A DNA stretch of 64,000 nucleotides, from the NCBI RefSeq assembly GCF_000745175.1, contig NZ_JQNI01000002.1, positions 1,937,501 through 2,001,500 of the forward strand, written 5' to 3'. This document shows positions 1 to 10,640 of this stretch, piece by piece; the first letter of the stretch is position 1, and each line of letters begins with the position of its first letter. A model generated the notes under the pieces. That model worked only from the letters and a program-made list of their open reading frames with translations. It did not search any database and had not been told where the DNA came from. Source of the DNA: Deinococcus sp. YIM 77859. GTDB lineage: Bacteria; Deinococcota; Deinococci; Deinococcales; Deinococcaceae. The position numbers and the translations under genes are program-made.

Positions 1-323
1 CCATCCCGCCACCGCTCCACCGCTCCTTCCAGCATCCCGCGGTCGGCGGGCCGGTACACGAAGAACTCAGCCTGGCGAATGGCCCCCGAGCGGCCGGTAA
101 AGTCGCCCATCAGGTTATAGAGGGCAAGGCCGTCTTCCACCGTGAGGGGCAGACCACCCTGCTGCCCGTCGCGGTGGGTGGTCTCGGTTGTCCAGGCCAC
201 CGGGGGAAGGCTTGAAGGGCGCGCGCCTTTTTCCCAGACCACCTGCGGGAAATCATGGGGAGGAAAGGCCGCCGGAAAAAGGTCGGGCTGGGCCACGTCG
301 GGAACGGGAGAGGCGGCGTTCAT
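1..323 (-). CDS. HMGL-like / isopropylmalate-synthase family enzyme, N-terminal part only
   Basis: Leftward gene cut by the window edge; the first 107 residues are present. Residues 48-55 read TTHRDGQQ, the start of the DRE-TIM metallolyase barrel used by isopropylmalate, homocitrate and citramalate synthases (known DTTLRDGEQ form), where Arg and Asp bind the acceptor keto acid and the divalent metal. This supports an acyl-CoA-condensing enzyme or close relative; the substrate cannot be told from this fragment. The 40-residue N-terminal extension before the motif is long and proline-rich. Start ATG at 323 is supported by TAGCGT ending 6 nt upstream (330-335), a leaderless arrangement. It is divergent from the citrate-synthase-like gene at 394, so both may serve linked acyl-CoA condensation chemistry (inference). 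Confidence 0.7.
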   Translation of the reverse strand, partial: MNAASPVPDVAQPDLFPAAFPPHDFPQVVWEKGARPSSLPPVAWTTETTHRDGQQGGLPLTVEDGLALYNLMGDFTGRSGAIRQAEFFVYRPADRGMLEGAVERWRD

Positions 324-329
324 GGCTGC

Positions 330-335
330 ACGCTA
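330..335 (-). promoter_or_regulatory. -10 of leaderless promoter for the HMGL-like gene
   Basis: TAGCGT on the minus strand, 6 nt (GCAGCC) before the ATG at 323. The first transcribed base would be at or next to the A of the start codon. No Shine-Dalgarno is present. Confidence 0.55.
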
Positions 336-345
336 GACCGGGCAA

Positions 346-370
346 CCTTGATCGTCAATCTTGATCAAGG
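346..370. promoter_or_regulatory. inverted repeat in the divergent promoter, candidate operator
   Basis: Perfect 8-bp arms CCTTGATC (346-353) and GATCAAGG (363-370) around 9 nt, with TTGATC present twice in direct orientation as well. It lies between the divergent starts at 323 and 394, just upstream of TAAGTT (380-385), the likely -10 of the citrate-synthase-like gene. A good site for a dimeric repressor, possibly the HTH-bearing product of the neighbouring gene itself (inference). Confidence 0.5.
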
Positions 371-393
371 AATCAATGCTAAGTTGGAGCGTG

Positions 394-1629
394 ATGGCGT
401 CCCCTTCCCGTACCCTCACTGCCGCGGAAGCCACCGCTCGTTTAGGGGTCAAGGTGTCTACGCTGTACGCCTATGTCTCGCGTGGCCTGATCCGCAGCGA
501 GCCTGGCCCGTCGGGGACCCGGGAGCGGCGGTACTCTGCCGAAGATGTGGAGCGGTTGCTGCGGCGGCAGGCGGGAAGGCGCGATCCGCAAGGAGCCGCC
601 GAGGAGGCGGTGCAGGAGGCACTGGCCTGGGGCATGCCGGTGCTGGAGAGCGCCCTGACCTGTATCGCGGATGGCCGACTCTGGTACCGGGGCCGCGACG
701 TAGCACGGCTGGCCGAGACCGCGACGGTGGAGGAAGTGGCCGCGCTGCTCTGGACCGGCGACATGGCCAACGGGGCCCGCCTGCCGCTGCGGGCCCGTTT
801 GTTGCCCGCACCGCTTCCCCCTGCGGATACGGTGCCCGAAGCCCTGGGGTACGCGCTTGTGCAGGCGGGGGCACATGACCTGGCGGCACTCGACCAGCGA
901 CCAGACGCGCTGCCGGTAGCCGCGGCGCGGATTTTGAACCTGTTGTACGCTACGCTGGAGCGGCAGGCCGGTGTTCCTCCTGCCCCTGACCTGCCGCTGC
1001 ATGCTCGTCTGGCCCGGACCTGGGGGGCGGATGCCGGGGGGGCGGACCTGCTGCGGCGCGCCCTGGTGCTGCTGGCCGACCATGAGTTGAATGCCAGCGC
1101 CTTTGCCGCGCGGGTGGCCGCGGGAGGTGGGGCCAGCCTGCCGCACAGCGCTCTGGCTGCGCTGGCGGCTGTTCAGGGGACCAGCCACGGTTTGGCAGGT
1201 GTGGCGGCCTACGAGCTCTTGCAGCAGGCCTGGAAGACGAACCCGGCGAGAGCCCTGCGGCAGGGGATCCGCCGACACGCGCAGCCGCCCGGTTTTGGAC
1301 ACCGCCTTTACCCGGAGGGTGATCCGCGGGCGCGTGTTCTGCTCGCCGCGTTGGAAGCCGCGCGTCCCGAGGCACCGGCTGTTCTTGCCGCTCAAGCCCT
1401 CGTCAACCACATGCGGGAGGAGACCGGCGAAGCCCCCAACATAGACCTGGCCCTCGCGGCGCTTGTGTGGGTGCTGGGCCGCGGCGCCGAGGACACGGTG
1501 ACCCTGTTCGCGCTGGGGAGAACGCCGGGTTGGCTGGCCCACGCCATAGAGGCGCGAACGAGTGGCCGGATGATTCGGCCCCGTGCCCGCTATGTGGGGA
1601 GGCGAGAAGACGGGGACGGATTCCGGTGA
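394..1629 (+). CDS. citrate synthase family protein with N-terminal helix-turn-helix
   Basis: 411 residues. Residues about 8-55 form a MerR/excisionase-like winged HTH (AAEATARLGVKVSTLYAYV then RRYSAEDVERLL). The rest is a citrate synthase fold: the three catalytic positions are visible as His265 (SHGLAG), His303 (GFGHRLY) and Asp351 (NIDLALA). Members of this fused family condense acetyl-CoA or propionyl-CoA with oxaloacetate, or have unknown roles; the HTH suggests DNA binding or autoregulation. I chose ATG 394 because TAAGTT (380-385) sits 8 nt upstream and the HTH begins directly after; ATG 376 and TTG 361 are in-frame alternatives. A main-pathway citrate synthase would lack the HTH, so this is probably a paralogue. 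Ends 24 nt before the convergent MFS gene. Confidence 0.8.
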   Translation: MASPSRTLTAAEATARLGVKVSTLYAYVSRGLIRSEPGPSGTRERRYSAEDVERLLRRQAGRRDPQGAAEEAVQEALAWGMPVLESALTCIADGRLWYRGRDVARLAETATVEEVAALLWTGDMANGARLPLRARLLPAPLPPADTVPEALGYALVQAGAHDLAALDQRPDALPVAAARILNLLYATLERQAGVPPAPDLPLHARLARTWGADAGGADLLRRALVLLADHELNASAFAARVAAGGGASLPHSALAALAAVQGTSHGLAGVAAYELLQQAWKTNPARALRQGIRRHAQPPGFGHRLYPEGDPRARVLLAALEAARPEAPAVLAAQALVNHMREETGEAPNIDLALAALVWVLGRGAEDTVTLFALGRTPGWLAHAIEARTSGRMIRPRARYVGRREDGDGFR

Positions 1630-1653
1630 ACGGCGCTTTGGCCTGGCATTCCC

Positions 1654-2841
1654 CTACGCGGCCGGGTTCTCCCGCACCAGGGCAAAGGCTCGCCCGCCCA
1701 GCAGAGCGACCAGCGCGGCTCCTGCAAGCGCGAGCCCGAGGGCGGCGGGCAGGCCGACGTGCCCGGCGATGAAGCCGATGGCAGGCGGTCCCAGCAGGAA
1801 GCCCGCGTAGCCGATGGTGGCGACCTGTGCGATGCCCTGCCCAGCGAGGGCGTGTCCAGCGGCCCCGTACAGCACCGGGACCACGTTGCTCAGGCCCAAG
1901 CCCGACAGCGCGAAACCCAGGGTGGCGGCCAGGGGGTCACGTACCAGCAGCGCGAGGGCGAGGCCCAGGGCGGTCAGCAGGGCCCCACCGCGTACCGTCG
2001 CCTCGTCTCCCAGGTGGGTGCGAACGCGGTCCCCGAACCAGCGGCCGAGCGTCATGGCGGCAACAAAGGCCGCGTAGCCGATGCCGACGTTGCCGCCGGC
2101 CACCTGCAGCACGTCGCGGAAGTACAGGGCCGCCCAGTCGTAGTGGGCTCCTTCGGACAGCATTCCCAGAAAGCACAGCCCTCCCAGCAGCAGCACGGCG
2201 GGGCTGAGGCGGGGGGACGTGTGGGGCACGGCAGAAGCCGCCGGCACCGCGGGCAGATCGGGGAGGAGCCAGCGACCGGCAACCAGGCCCGCGAGCGTGG
2301 TGGCGAGGACAACCAGCCCGGCGTGGGCGGTCATGGGAAGGCGGCCGACCAGCAGGGTGCCGAGCAGCGCGCCCAGCACGCCACCTAGGCTGAAGTAGGC
2401 GTGCAGGCGGCTCATGATCGGTCGCCCCAGCCGCCGCTCCACCGTGACGCCCTGCGCGTTCATCGCCACGTCCAGGGCACCGTTGAGCGCGCCCAGCAGG
2501 GCCAGCGCCAGCAGCAGCGTCAGCAGGTTGGGTGCCAGGAACGGGAGCAGGAGTGCGAGCATGCACAGGACCACCGCCACCTGCGTGACCCGGTCACTGC
2601 CGAAGCGCGCGGTCCAACCCCCCGTGAGCGGCATGGAGACCAGGCTGCCCAAGCCGACAGCCAGCAGCGCGAGCCCAACCTGCGCCTCACTGAGCCCGAG
2701 GCGGTCACGAACCCCCGGGATGTTCACCGCCCAGGTGGCAAAGAGCGTGCCGTTGGCCAGGAAGACGGTCTCCAGCGCACGCCGTGCTGCCCCCAGCCGC
2801 GCGGGGGAGAGCGCTGAAGCCGAGAGCGGCAGCTCCGTCAT
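1654..2841 (-). CDS. MFS transporter (YbjJ-like)
   Basis: 395 residues, hydrophobic throughout, with about 12 predicted membrane spans in two halves. The N-terminal part (ANGTLFATWAVNIPGVRDRLGLS, then LGSLVSMPLTGGWTARFGSDRV) has the MFS loop 2-3 signature G-x3-D/G-R-x-G in the form GWTARFGSDRV and resembles the YbjJ/FucP-like branch; substrate unknown, sugar or drug efflux possible. ATG 2841 has GGAG 5 nt upstream. It is divergent from a LacI-type regulator with a perfect operator between them, so it is very probably that regulator's target (inference). Confidence 0.85.
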   Translation of the reverse strand: MTELPLSASALSPARLGAARRALETVFLANGTLFATWAVNIPGVRDRLGLSEAQVGLALLAVGLGSLVSMPLTGGWTARFGSDRVTQVAVVLCMLALLLPFLAPNLLTLLLALALLGALNGALDVAMNAQGVTVERRLGRPIMSRLHAYFSLGGVLGALLGTLLVGRLPMTAHAGLVVLATTLAGLVAGRWLLPDLPAVPAASAVPHTSPRLSPAVLLLGGLCFLGMLSEGAHYDWAALYFRDVLQVAGGNVGIGYAAFVAAMTLGRWFGDRVRTHLGDEATVRGGALLTALGLALALLVRDPLAATLGFALSGLGLSNVVPVLYGAAGHALAGQGIAQVATIGYAGFLLGPPAIGFIAGHVGLPAALGLALAGAALVALLGGRAFALVRENPAA

Positions 2842-2863
2842 AGGAGCTCCGGGGACTGGGCAG

Positions 2864-2879
2864 TCTGAATCGTTTCAGA
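2864..2879. promoter_or_regulatory. LacI-family operator between MFS and lacI-type genes
   Basis: TCTGAATCGTTTCAGA: perfect 6-bp arms around TCGT, matching the usual GAAA-CG-TTTC type of LacI-family sites. It is 23 bp upstream of the MFS start and immediately upstream of the regulator's -10 (TAGCAT, 2896-2901), so occupation could repress both genes. Confidence 0.7.
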
Positions 2880-2895
2880 ACCCACGGCCATACGC

Positions 2896-2901
2896 TAGCA
2901 T
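2896..2901 (+). promoter_or_regulatory. -10 of leaderless promoter for lacI-type gene
   Basis: TAGCAT, then 6 nt (GACCCC), then ATG 2908. No Shine-Dalgarno. Confidence 0.5.
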
Positions 2902-2907
2902 GACCCC

Positions 2908-3951
2908 ATGCCCCCCGCCAAGCCGCCAGCCCGCCGCGTGACCCTGCGGGACGTGGCGACGCGGCTGGGGGTATCTGCGGCGACGGTCAGCAACGCCTAC
3001 AACCGGCCTGACCAGCTGTCCCCGGAGCTGCGGGAGCGGGTGCTCAGGGCAGCGCGCGAGCTGGGCTACAGTGGCCCTGACCCTCTGGCACGCAGCCTGC
3101 GCCGGGGCCGCACCGGGGTGATCGGCGTGGTGTATGGAAGCGCCCTGTCTTCGGCCTTTGTGGATCCCGCAGCCAGCCTCTTCCTGGGGGGGGTAGCCCG
3201 CGCCGTGCAGGAAAAAGGCCTGAACCTGCTCCTTCTGGCGGGTCACCAGGAAGCGGCACCCGGTCCCGTTGCCACGGCCAGCGTGGACGGCCTCATCCTG
3301 TACGCAACGCCGGCTGCCAGTTCGGCCCTCGCGGCGGCGCGTGCCCGCCATCTCCCCACCGTGCTGGTCGACCAAGCTCCCCAGGAGGGCTTTCCCCTGA
3401 TTGGCATCGAGGACGAGAGCGGCGCTGCTGAGGCTGCGCGCCACCTGCTGGCCCTCGGTCACCGGGAGCTGGGCGTGCTGGGCCTGCCCATGGGGCAGGA
3501 GAGTGCGCCCCATGCCCACATCCGCGCCCGGCTCAACGGCTACCGCGCGGCCTTGACGGGCACCACGGCCCGCCTGTACCTGCGGGAGAGCCCCGATAAT
3601 TCTCCTGAGTCGGGCGAGCGTCTGGCCCATACCCTCCTCACCGCTCTGCCGCAGATCACGGCGCTGCTGTGTATGAGTGACGTGCTGGCACAGGGGGCGC
3701 TGCGGGCCGCTGCCGCCCTCGGCCTACGGGTTCCCGCTGATCTCAGCGTGGTGGGCTACGACGACATTCCCAGCAGCGCCGCTCTGAACCTCACCACCGT
3801 CTGGCAACCCACCGGTGAGAAGGGCCTGGAGGCGGGCCGCGCCCTGCTCGCCCTGCTGCGCGGTGACACGCCCGGCAGCAGGCTCTTGCCGACACGGCTG
3901 GTGGTGCGGGGAACAGCGGCGCAGCGGGCAGGACAGGGGAGAGGCGGCTGA
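2908..3951 (+). CDS. LacI family transcriptional regulator
   Basis: 347 residues. Residues 10-31 are a classic LacI HTH (VTLRDVATRLGVSAATVSNA) with the hinge (PDPLARSLRRGRTGVIGVV) following, then a periplasmic-binding-protein-like effector domain (IGIEDESGAAEAARHLLALGH; SVVGYDDIPSSAALNLTTV). The effector is presumably a sugar or nucleoside-like ligand, not identifiable here. It is divergent from the MFS transporter and shares its operator, so it probably controls that transporter and itself. Ends 14 nt from the convergent rtcB-like gene. Confidence 0.93.
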   Translation: MPPAKPPARRVTLRDVATRLGVSAATVSNAYNRPDQLSPELRERVLRAARELGYSGPDPLARSLRRGRTGVIGVVYGSALSSAFVDPAASLFLGGVARAVQEKGLNLLLLAGHQEAAPGPVATASVDGLILYATPAASSALAAARARHLPTVLVDQAPQEGFPLIGIEDESGAAEAARHLLALGHRELGVLGLPMGQESAPHAHIRARLNGYRAALTGTTARLYLRESPDNSPESGERLAHTLLTALPQITALLCMSDVLAQGALRAAAALGLRVPADLSVVGYDDIPSSAALNLTTVWQPTGEKGLEAGRALLALLRGDTPGSRLLPTRLVVRGTAAQRAGQGRGG

Positions 3952-3964
3952 AGGTGCGGGGGCT

Positions 3965-5383
3965 CTACACGTCCTCCCGGCCCGTGTCCATCCGCACGAC
4001 CCGGGGGCGAAACTCGGCCACGACGTCCACGAGGTCGCGCTGGCGGGCGATGACGTCCTCGATGCGCTTGTAGGCTTGAGGGGCCTCGTCCACGCCACCG
4101 CCGATCAGGGTGACGCCGCGTTTTCTCAGGTCGTCATACATGTCCCGCTTGCTCAGGCTCTTCTCGGCGGCTTTGCGGCCCATTCGGCGACCCGCGCCGT
4201 GGCTGGCGCTGGCCAGGGCGTCCGGGTTGCCCCGGCCCCGCACCACGAAGCCCGAGTCGGCCATGCTGCCCGGGATCAGGCCGAGCTGTCCGCGCTCCGC
4301 CGGTGTGGCCCCCTTGCGGTGCACGATGAGGTCGTGTTCTCCCACCCGCTGCCGCCAGGCGAGGTTGTGGCTGTTGCTGACCTGCACAAGCGGCTGCACG
4401 CCGAGGGCCCGAGCGAGGCGGGCATGAATCAGGTCGTGGTTGGCGAGGGCATAGCGCCCCGCGAGGTTCATCGCCTGCCAGTAGCTCTGGCCTTCCTCGC
4501 TTCTCAGGGGGAACCAGGCCAGCTTGCGGGCGGCAGGGTCGAGGCTGGGGTGAAGTGCCTGCGCCAGCCGGGTGTAGTGGTTGGCCACCTGTGCTCCAAA
4601 GGCGCGTGAGCCGCTGTGTGAAAGAACGGCGAGGTACTCGCCCGCGGTGAGCCCCAGGTCTGGCGTGGGGAGCGTGAGGGTGCCGAACTCCACGAAGTGG
4701 TTCCCGCTGCCGGAGGTGCCGATCTGCTCCGCAGCCTTGTCCAGGAGCTGGCGCAACAGGGGCTGCTCGCGCCAGGTCTCCTCGTGCAGCACCGGGTGGT
4801 CACCCCGGACCTGTTTCTCGAAGCTGACGCCTGCCCCAAAGCGGGTGTGCTTAAGGAGCAGTTTGCGGGCCTCGTCTGTGCTGAGTGCCTGCGGCTCGAG
4901 CGGCAGCACGCTCAGCATCATCGAGCAGCCGATGTCTACGCCCACGCCATAGGGAATGACCGCATCCTCGGTCGCCAGCACCCCGCCGATGGGCAGGCCG
5001 TAGCCCACGTGCGCGTCGGGCATCAGCGCTCCGGCGCGGGTGATGGGCAGCAGCATCGCCACGTCCATCTGTTCCCGGGCACCCGGTTCAATCAGGTCTT
5101 CGCCCCAGATCCGGTAGGGAAGGGGTGTACGGCGCAGCTCGGCGGGTTGGAGGGGCACTGTGCGGGGAGACGGGGGGCCGCCGGACGAGCGGGTCAGTTC
5201 TGCGGCAAGGTCGGCGTACACGCCGCCTTGCAGGTACACCTGGGGGTTGGCCTGCACCGCCTGAAGTTCGTCCAGAATCTCGCTGCGGCCTAGGCCCGCC
5301 GCCTCGCGCGCTTGCGCCGCCGCCAGCGCGAGGCGTGCAGCCCTTTTTTCGAAGCCCAGCCGGCTGATGTGTTTTTCATTCAT
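3965..5383 (-). CDS. rtcB: RtcB family RNA ligase
   Basis: 472 residues, typical for RtcB, which joins 2',3'-cyclic phosphate or 3'-phosphate RNA ends to 5'-OH ends with GTP and manganese. Visible motifs: MPDAHVGYG at 121-129, PYGVGVDIGCSM around Cys153 (metal ligand), SGSGNHFVEFG, LSHSGSRAFG, and ASASHGAGRRMGR near residue 400 whose His is the guanylylated residue. All key residues are intact, so it should be active. It lies 83 nt downstream of murE on the same strand; no archease or RtcA gene is adjacent. The role is likely RNA repair, plausible after radiation or oxidative damage (inference). Confidence 0.93.
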   Translation of the reverse strand: MNEKHISRLGFEKRAARLALAAAQAREAAGLGRSEILDELQAVQANPQVYLQGGVYADLAAELTRSSGGPPSPRTVPLQPAELRRTPLPYRIWGEDLIEPGAREQMDVAMLLPITRAGALMPDAHVGYGLPIGGVLATEDAVIPYGVGVDIGCSMMLSVLPLEPQALSTDEARKLLLKHTRFGAGVSFEKQVRGDHPVLHEETWREQPLLRQLLDKAAEQIGTSGSGNHFVEFGTLTLPTPDLGLTAGEYLAVLSHSGSRAFGAQVANHYTRLAQALHPSLDPAARKLAWFPLRSEEGQSYWQAMNLAGRYALANHDLIHARLARALGVQPLVQVSNSHNLAWRQRVGEHDLIVHRKGATPAERGQLGLIPGSMADSGFVVRGRGNPDALASASHGAGRRMGRKAAEKSLSKRDMYDDLRKRGVTLIGGGVDEAPQAYKRIEDVIARQRDLVDVVAEFRPRVVRMDTGREDV

Positions 5384-5466
5384 GGCTTCAGCCTGCCTGG
5401 GCCGGATGTGGCCTGGTCACTGCCGGGACCGTCTCACCTGGACCGAGGGTTCATGTTCGCCGCCGT

Positions 5467-6942
<1,476 letters not shown>

Positions 6943-6948
6943 GGGGGG

Positions 6949-6954
6949 AGGGTA
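6949..6954 (-). promoter_or_regulatory. -10 of leaderless promoter for murE
   Basis: TACCCT on the minus strand, 6 nt (CCCCCC) before ATG 6942. Confidence 0.5.
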
Positions 6955-6997
6955 GCAGAGCGCGGGGCATCCAGGGCCCGCTGACTCACCCAGCCCG

Positions 6998-7003
6998 TAT
7001 GCT
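6998..7003 (+). promoter_or_regulatory. -10 of leaderless promoter for the ArsR-family gene
   Basis: TATGCT, 6 nt (GTGGGT), then ATG 7010. It supports ATG 7010 over the in-frame GTG at 7004. Confidence 0.55.
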
Positions 7004-7009
7004 GTGGGT

Positions 7010-7396
<387 letters not shown>

Positions 7397-7452
7397 AAAA
7401 GAGGGCCTCTCCGTCTAGGAGAAGGACTACAAAGTTAAAAAATAGTCTTGTT

Positions 7453-7478
7453 GGCTTCTCCCTCATGAAGCCTTTTTT
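7453..7478 (+). terminator. rho-independent terminator after the ArsR-family gene
   Basis: GGCTTC (7453-7458), 8-nt loop, GAAGCC (7467-7472), then six T. The surrounding 100 nt are noticeably AT-richer than the rest of the window. Confidence 0.85.
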
Positions 7479-7531
7479 AAAGCTCATCCTTTATTTTCTT
7501 GAGTTTTCTGCCAGGAAGAGGCGATCAGTCT

Positions 7532-8062
7532 ATGGGCAGAATGCTCGGCAGAGGTGAAATGAATATGGCGATGCAAATGCAGGACCTGCAGGATCTTTAC
7601 GTGCACAAGCTCCAGGATATCTACAGTGCCGAGCAGCAAGCTCTCCAGTTGATGCAGCAGAGCGTGGGCATGGTGCAAAGCCCCGAGCTGCGGCAGGGGA
7701 TCGAGATGCACATCCAGCAGACCGAACAGCAGATCCAGCGCCTGGAACAGATTTTCCAGAAGCTGGGGCAGCAGCCTGGCGGTGAGGAGTGTGAGGGCAT
7801 GAAGGGCCTGGTGCAGGAGGCGCAGAAGCTGATGCAGCAGGATGCTAGCCCAGAAGTGCTGGAAGCTGGCATGATCGCCTGTCAACAGGCCGTCGAGCAC
7901 TATGAGATTGCCGGCTACGGCACCGCCCGCACCTATGCCCAGCTGCTGGGCGATCAGGAAGCTGTGCAGCTGTTGGAACAGACCCTCGAAGAGGAGAAGA
8001 TGACCGACGAGAAGCTGACGCAGATTGCGCAGCAGATCAACGTCGAGGCGATGAACGCCTAA
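7532..8062 (+). CDS. DUF892 / YciE-YciF family ferritin-like protein
   Basis: About 176 residues, Gln- and Met-rich, predicted all alpha-helical. The core DLYVHKLQDIYSAEQQAL, the mid Glu/His positions (GIEMHIQQTEQQ) and AVEHYEIAGYGTARTYAQLLG match DUF892, a four-helix ferritin-like family induced by stress in many bacteria; the E and H residues could bind a di-iron centre. The exact role is unknown, probably iron or oxidative stress handling. Start is uncertain: ATG 7532 has AGGAAGAGG 10 nt upstream; ATG 7541 and 7559 are alternatives (the latter has GAGGTG only 2 nt away). Monocistronic between two terminators. Confidence 0.85.
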   Translation: MGRMLGRGEMNMAMQMQDLQDLYVHKLQDIYSAEQQALQLMQQSVGMVQSPELRQGIEMHIQQTEQQIQRLEQIFQKLGQQPGGEECEGMKGLVQEAQKLMQQDASPEVLEAGMIACQQAVEHYEIAGYGTARTYAQLLGDQEAVQLLEQTLEEEKMTDEKLTQIAQQINVEAMNA

Positions 8063-8081
8063 GACCGGCACCGTGAGGACA

Positions 8082-8113
8082 AGGGACAGGGCCGCTGGGT
8101 TCTGCCCCTTTTT
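8082..8113 (+). terminator. terminator after the DUF892 gene
   Basis: AGGGACAG (8082-8089) pairs with CTGCCCCT (8102-8109) with one mismatch, followed by a T run to 8113. The convergent kinase gene stops at 8135. Confidence 0.65.
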
Positions 8114-8134
8114 GCTGGCGGTCTCCCATAGGCC

Positions 8135-8758
8135 TCAGCGCAGCAGCGGCAGCCCGAAGCCGTGCGCCTGCACCCGGTCGCACACCCACCGAAAGGCGGC
8201 CGGGTCCTGCACGAAGTCGAGCTCATCGCCCGGCACGCGCACGACCGGGCAGGCGTCAAAGGTACGAATCCACTCGTCGTACAGCCGGTTCAGGCCCCCG
8301 AGGTAGGCCTCGGGAAGGTCCTGTTCATACGTCCGGCCCCGCTGGGCGATGCGTTTCTTGAGGGTGGGCAGGCTGGCATCAATATGAATGAGGAGGTCGG
8401 GCACCCGCAGCGCCGGAAGAATGCCCTCATAAAGGCCCCGGTAGGTGGCCCAGTCGCGTGCCTCCATCTGCCCCGACTCAAAGAGGTTGCGCGCAAAGAT
8501 GTTGGCGTCCTCAAAGACCGTGCGGTCCTGAATCACGTACCGCGCGCCCGTCACCAGATTGAGGTGCTGTTCCAGGCGCCGTGATAGGAAATACACCTGC
8601 GAGTGAAACGAGTACCGCCGCATGTCCCGGTAGAAGTCTTCGAGGTACGGGTTCTCGGCGTACGGCTCGTACACCGGTCGCAGCCCGTAGCGTTCCGCGA
8701 GCATCCGCGTGAGGGTGCTTTTGCCGCTGCCGATGTTGCCGGAAATGGCGAGGTACAT
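8135..8758 (-). CDS. deoxynucleoside kinase (dGK/dAK family)
   Basis: 207 residues. P-loop GNIGSGKST at 7-15, the ENPYLEDFY and QDRTVFEDANIFA substrate/DRS region and the lid RIAQRGRTYEQ are those of the Drosophila dNK / bacterial dGK-dAK family, which phosphorylates purine (or pyrimidine) deoxynucleosides for dNTP salvage. ATG 8758 has GGAG 8 nt upstream; the 13 upstream in-frame residues do not fit the family. A paralogue lies 63 nt upstream on the same strand, as with the heterodimeric dGK/dAK pairs of lactobacilli (known), so the two products may form a complex (inference). Confidence 0.9.
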   Translation of the reverse strand: MYLAISGNIGSGKSTLTRMLAERYGLRPVYEPYAENPYLEDFYRDMRRYSFHSQVYFLSRRLEQHLNLVTGARYVIQDRTVFEDANIFARNLFESGQMEARDWATYRGLYEGILPALRVPDLLIHIDASLPTLKKRIAQRGRTYEQDLPEAYLGGLNRLYDEWIRTFDACPVVRVPGDELDFVQDPAAFRWVCDRVQAHGFGLPLLR

Positions 8759-8790
8759 GTCAGTGGCTCCGCCGCTGGAGCGTGACCCAT

Positions 8791-8816
8791 GGACCACGGA
8801 CCAAGGACCACGGACC
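8791..8816. repeat. short direct repeat in kinase intergenic gap
   Basis: GGACCACGGACC occurs at 8791-8802 and 8805-8816, 14 bp apart. It falls between the two kinase genes; no function is evident. Confidence 0.6.
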
Positions 8817-8821
8817 GGCTC

Positions 8822-9440
<619 letters not shown>

Positions 9441-9491
9441 GGGGAATGATAGGGCTTTCCGCTGCGAGCGGCCAGCGACCGGCACAACAAG

Positions 9492-9515
9492 CCGCTCCAG
9501 CCGAAGCCGGAGCGG
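9492..9515 (-). terminator. terminator hairpin after the HtrA-like gene
   Basis: CCGCTCC and GGAGCGG (7-bp perfect arms, 10-nt loop) just downstream of the protease stop codon, followed on the minus strand by CTTGTTG. Confidence 0.6.
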
Positions 9516-9536
9516 TGTTCGTGCGCGGGGGCCCGC

Positions 9537-10640
9537 TTACTGCAACGTGCGCTTTTGTAGCGTCACCTTCACGTCCACCGGCTTCTTGTTGCGCCACACC
9601 CGCAGCGTCACGGTCTGACCGGGGCGTTTGGCCGCAACCAGGCGGACCACGTCAAAGGAGTTGCGGACCCGCTGTCCATCGACCGCGACGATCACGTCGC
9701 CCAGCGGCGCGAGAAGCTGCCCACGGCTGTTGCGCAGGCTGCCGCGCAGGCCCGCGCGCGCTCCTGCGGTCCCGGCCGGAACCTCGTCGACCAGCGCCCC
9801 CTCGGAGGAGCTGAGGCCCGCGAGCTGCCGTAGGGCCGGGTCCAGGGTGTCGAGGTCCACCAGGGACACGCCCAGGGTGCCGCGCTGAGGAACGCCGATC
9901 TTTTCGAGGTCGTCGAGGCTTTGGCGCACCAGGTCACCGGGCACGGCGATCCCGATCACACCCGGCACGAAGCTGTTGGGAGCTGCATTGGCATCGGCCA
10001 CGCCAACGACCGCGCCGCGCGAGTCAAGCAGGGGCCCGCCGCTGTTGCCCTGCTGGATGTTGGCGGTCGTGACCAGGTACTGCCCGATCTCCTGACCCAG
10101 CCCGTCGTTGCGCGGGATGTCCCGGGCGCTTGCAGCCACGCTAAACACGCCGGTGCCCACGTAGTTCTGGATGCGCAGCGGCGAGCCGATGGTGATCAGC
10201 TTCTGGCCCGGAACAAGGGCCGCGCTGCGCCCAAAACTCAGTGTCCGGGGGGCCGTCACGCCGGTCACGCGCAGGATGGCGATGTCGATGCCGGGGTCAA
10301 TGCCCTCGACCCGCGCCGTCACGCGCCGACCGTTGTAGAGGGTCACGCTGACCGACTCCTGGTACTGGATCACGTGGTAGTTCGTGACGATGAGGTTCTT
10401 CTTGTAGAAGAAGCCCGTTCCGGTATCGACCGGGTCATCCCCCGGTTGCAGCGCCTCCTTGCGCAGCCGGGCGTCCACCCGCACCACGGCGGGCAGGGTC
10501 TTTTGCACGACCTCCACCGTGTTGATCTCCTCGGGCGTCACCAGAGCACGCTGCGCCGTGACCCGCCCGGTGATATACGCGCCCGTCACTGCGCCCATCA
10601 GCAGCAGCGCGACACCCGCGGCGCGCAGAACCGGCTTCAC
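9537..10640 (-). CDS. HtrA/DegP-like trypsin-fold serine protease with PDZ domain
   Basis: 367 residues. N-terminal membrane anchor or uncleaved signal (about 7-24), then a trypsin-like domain with intact triad His89 (TNYHV), Asp119 (PGIDIAIL) and Ser200 (QGNSGGPLL), then a single C-terminal PDZ domain (about 265-360, LGDVIVAVDGQRV). Such proteases degrade or chaperone misfolded envelope proteins outside the membrane. The start is GTG 10640 in a 4-bp GTGA overlap with the FmdB-like gene, implying translational coupling. The length and one PDZ are as in DegS or Gram-positive HtrA. Confidence 0.92.
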   Translation of the reverse strand: MKPVLRAAGVALLLMGAVTGAYITGRVTAQRALVTPEEINTVEVVQKTLPAVVRVDARLRKEALQPGDDPVDTGTGFFYKKNLIVTNYHVIQYQESVSVTLYNGRRVTARVEGIDPGIDIAILRVTGVTAPRTLSFGRSAALVPGQKLITIGSPLRIQNYVGTGVFSVAASARDIPRNDGLGQEIGQYLVTTANIQQGNSGGPLLDSRGAVVGVADANAAPNSFVPGVIGIAVPGDLVRQSLDDLEKIGVPQRGTLGVSLVDLDTLDPALRQLAGLSSSEGALVDEVPAGTAGARAGLRGSLRNSRGQLLAPLGDVIVAVDGQRVRNSFDVVRLVAAKRPGQTVTLRVWRNKKPVDVKVTLQKRTLQ

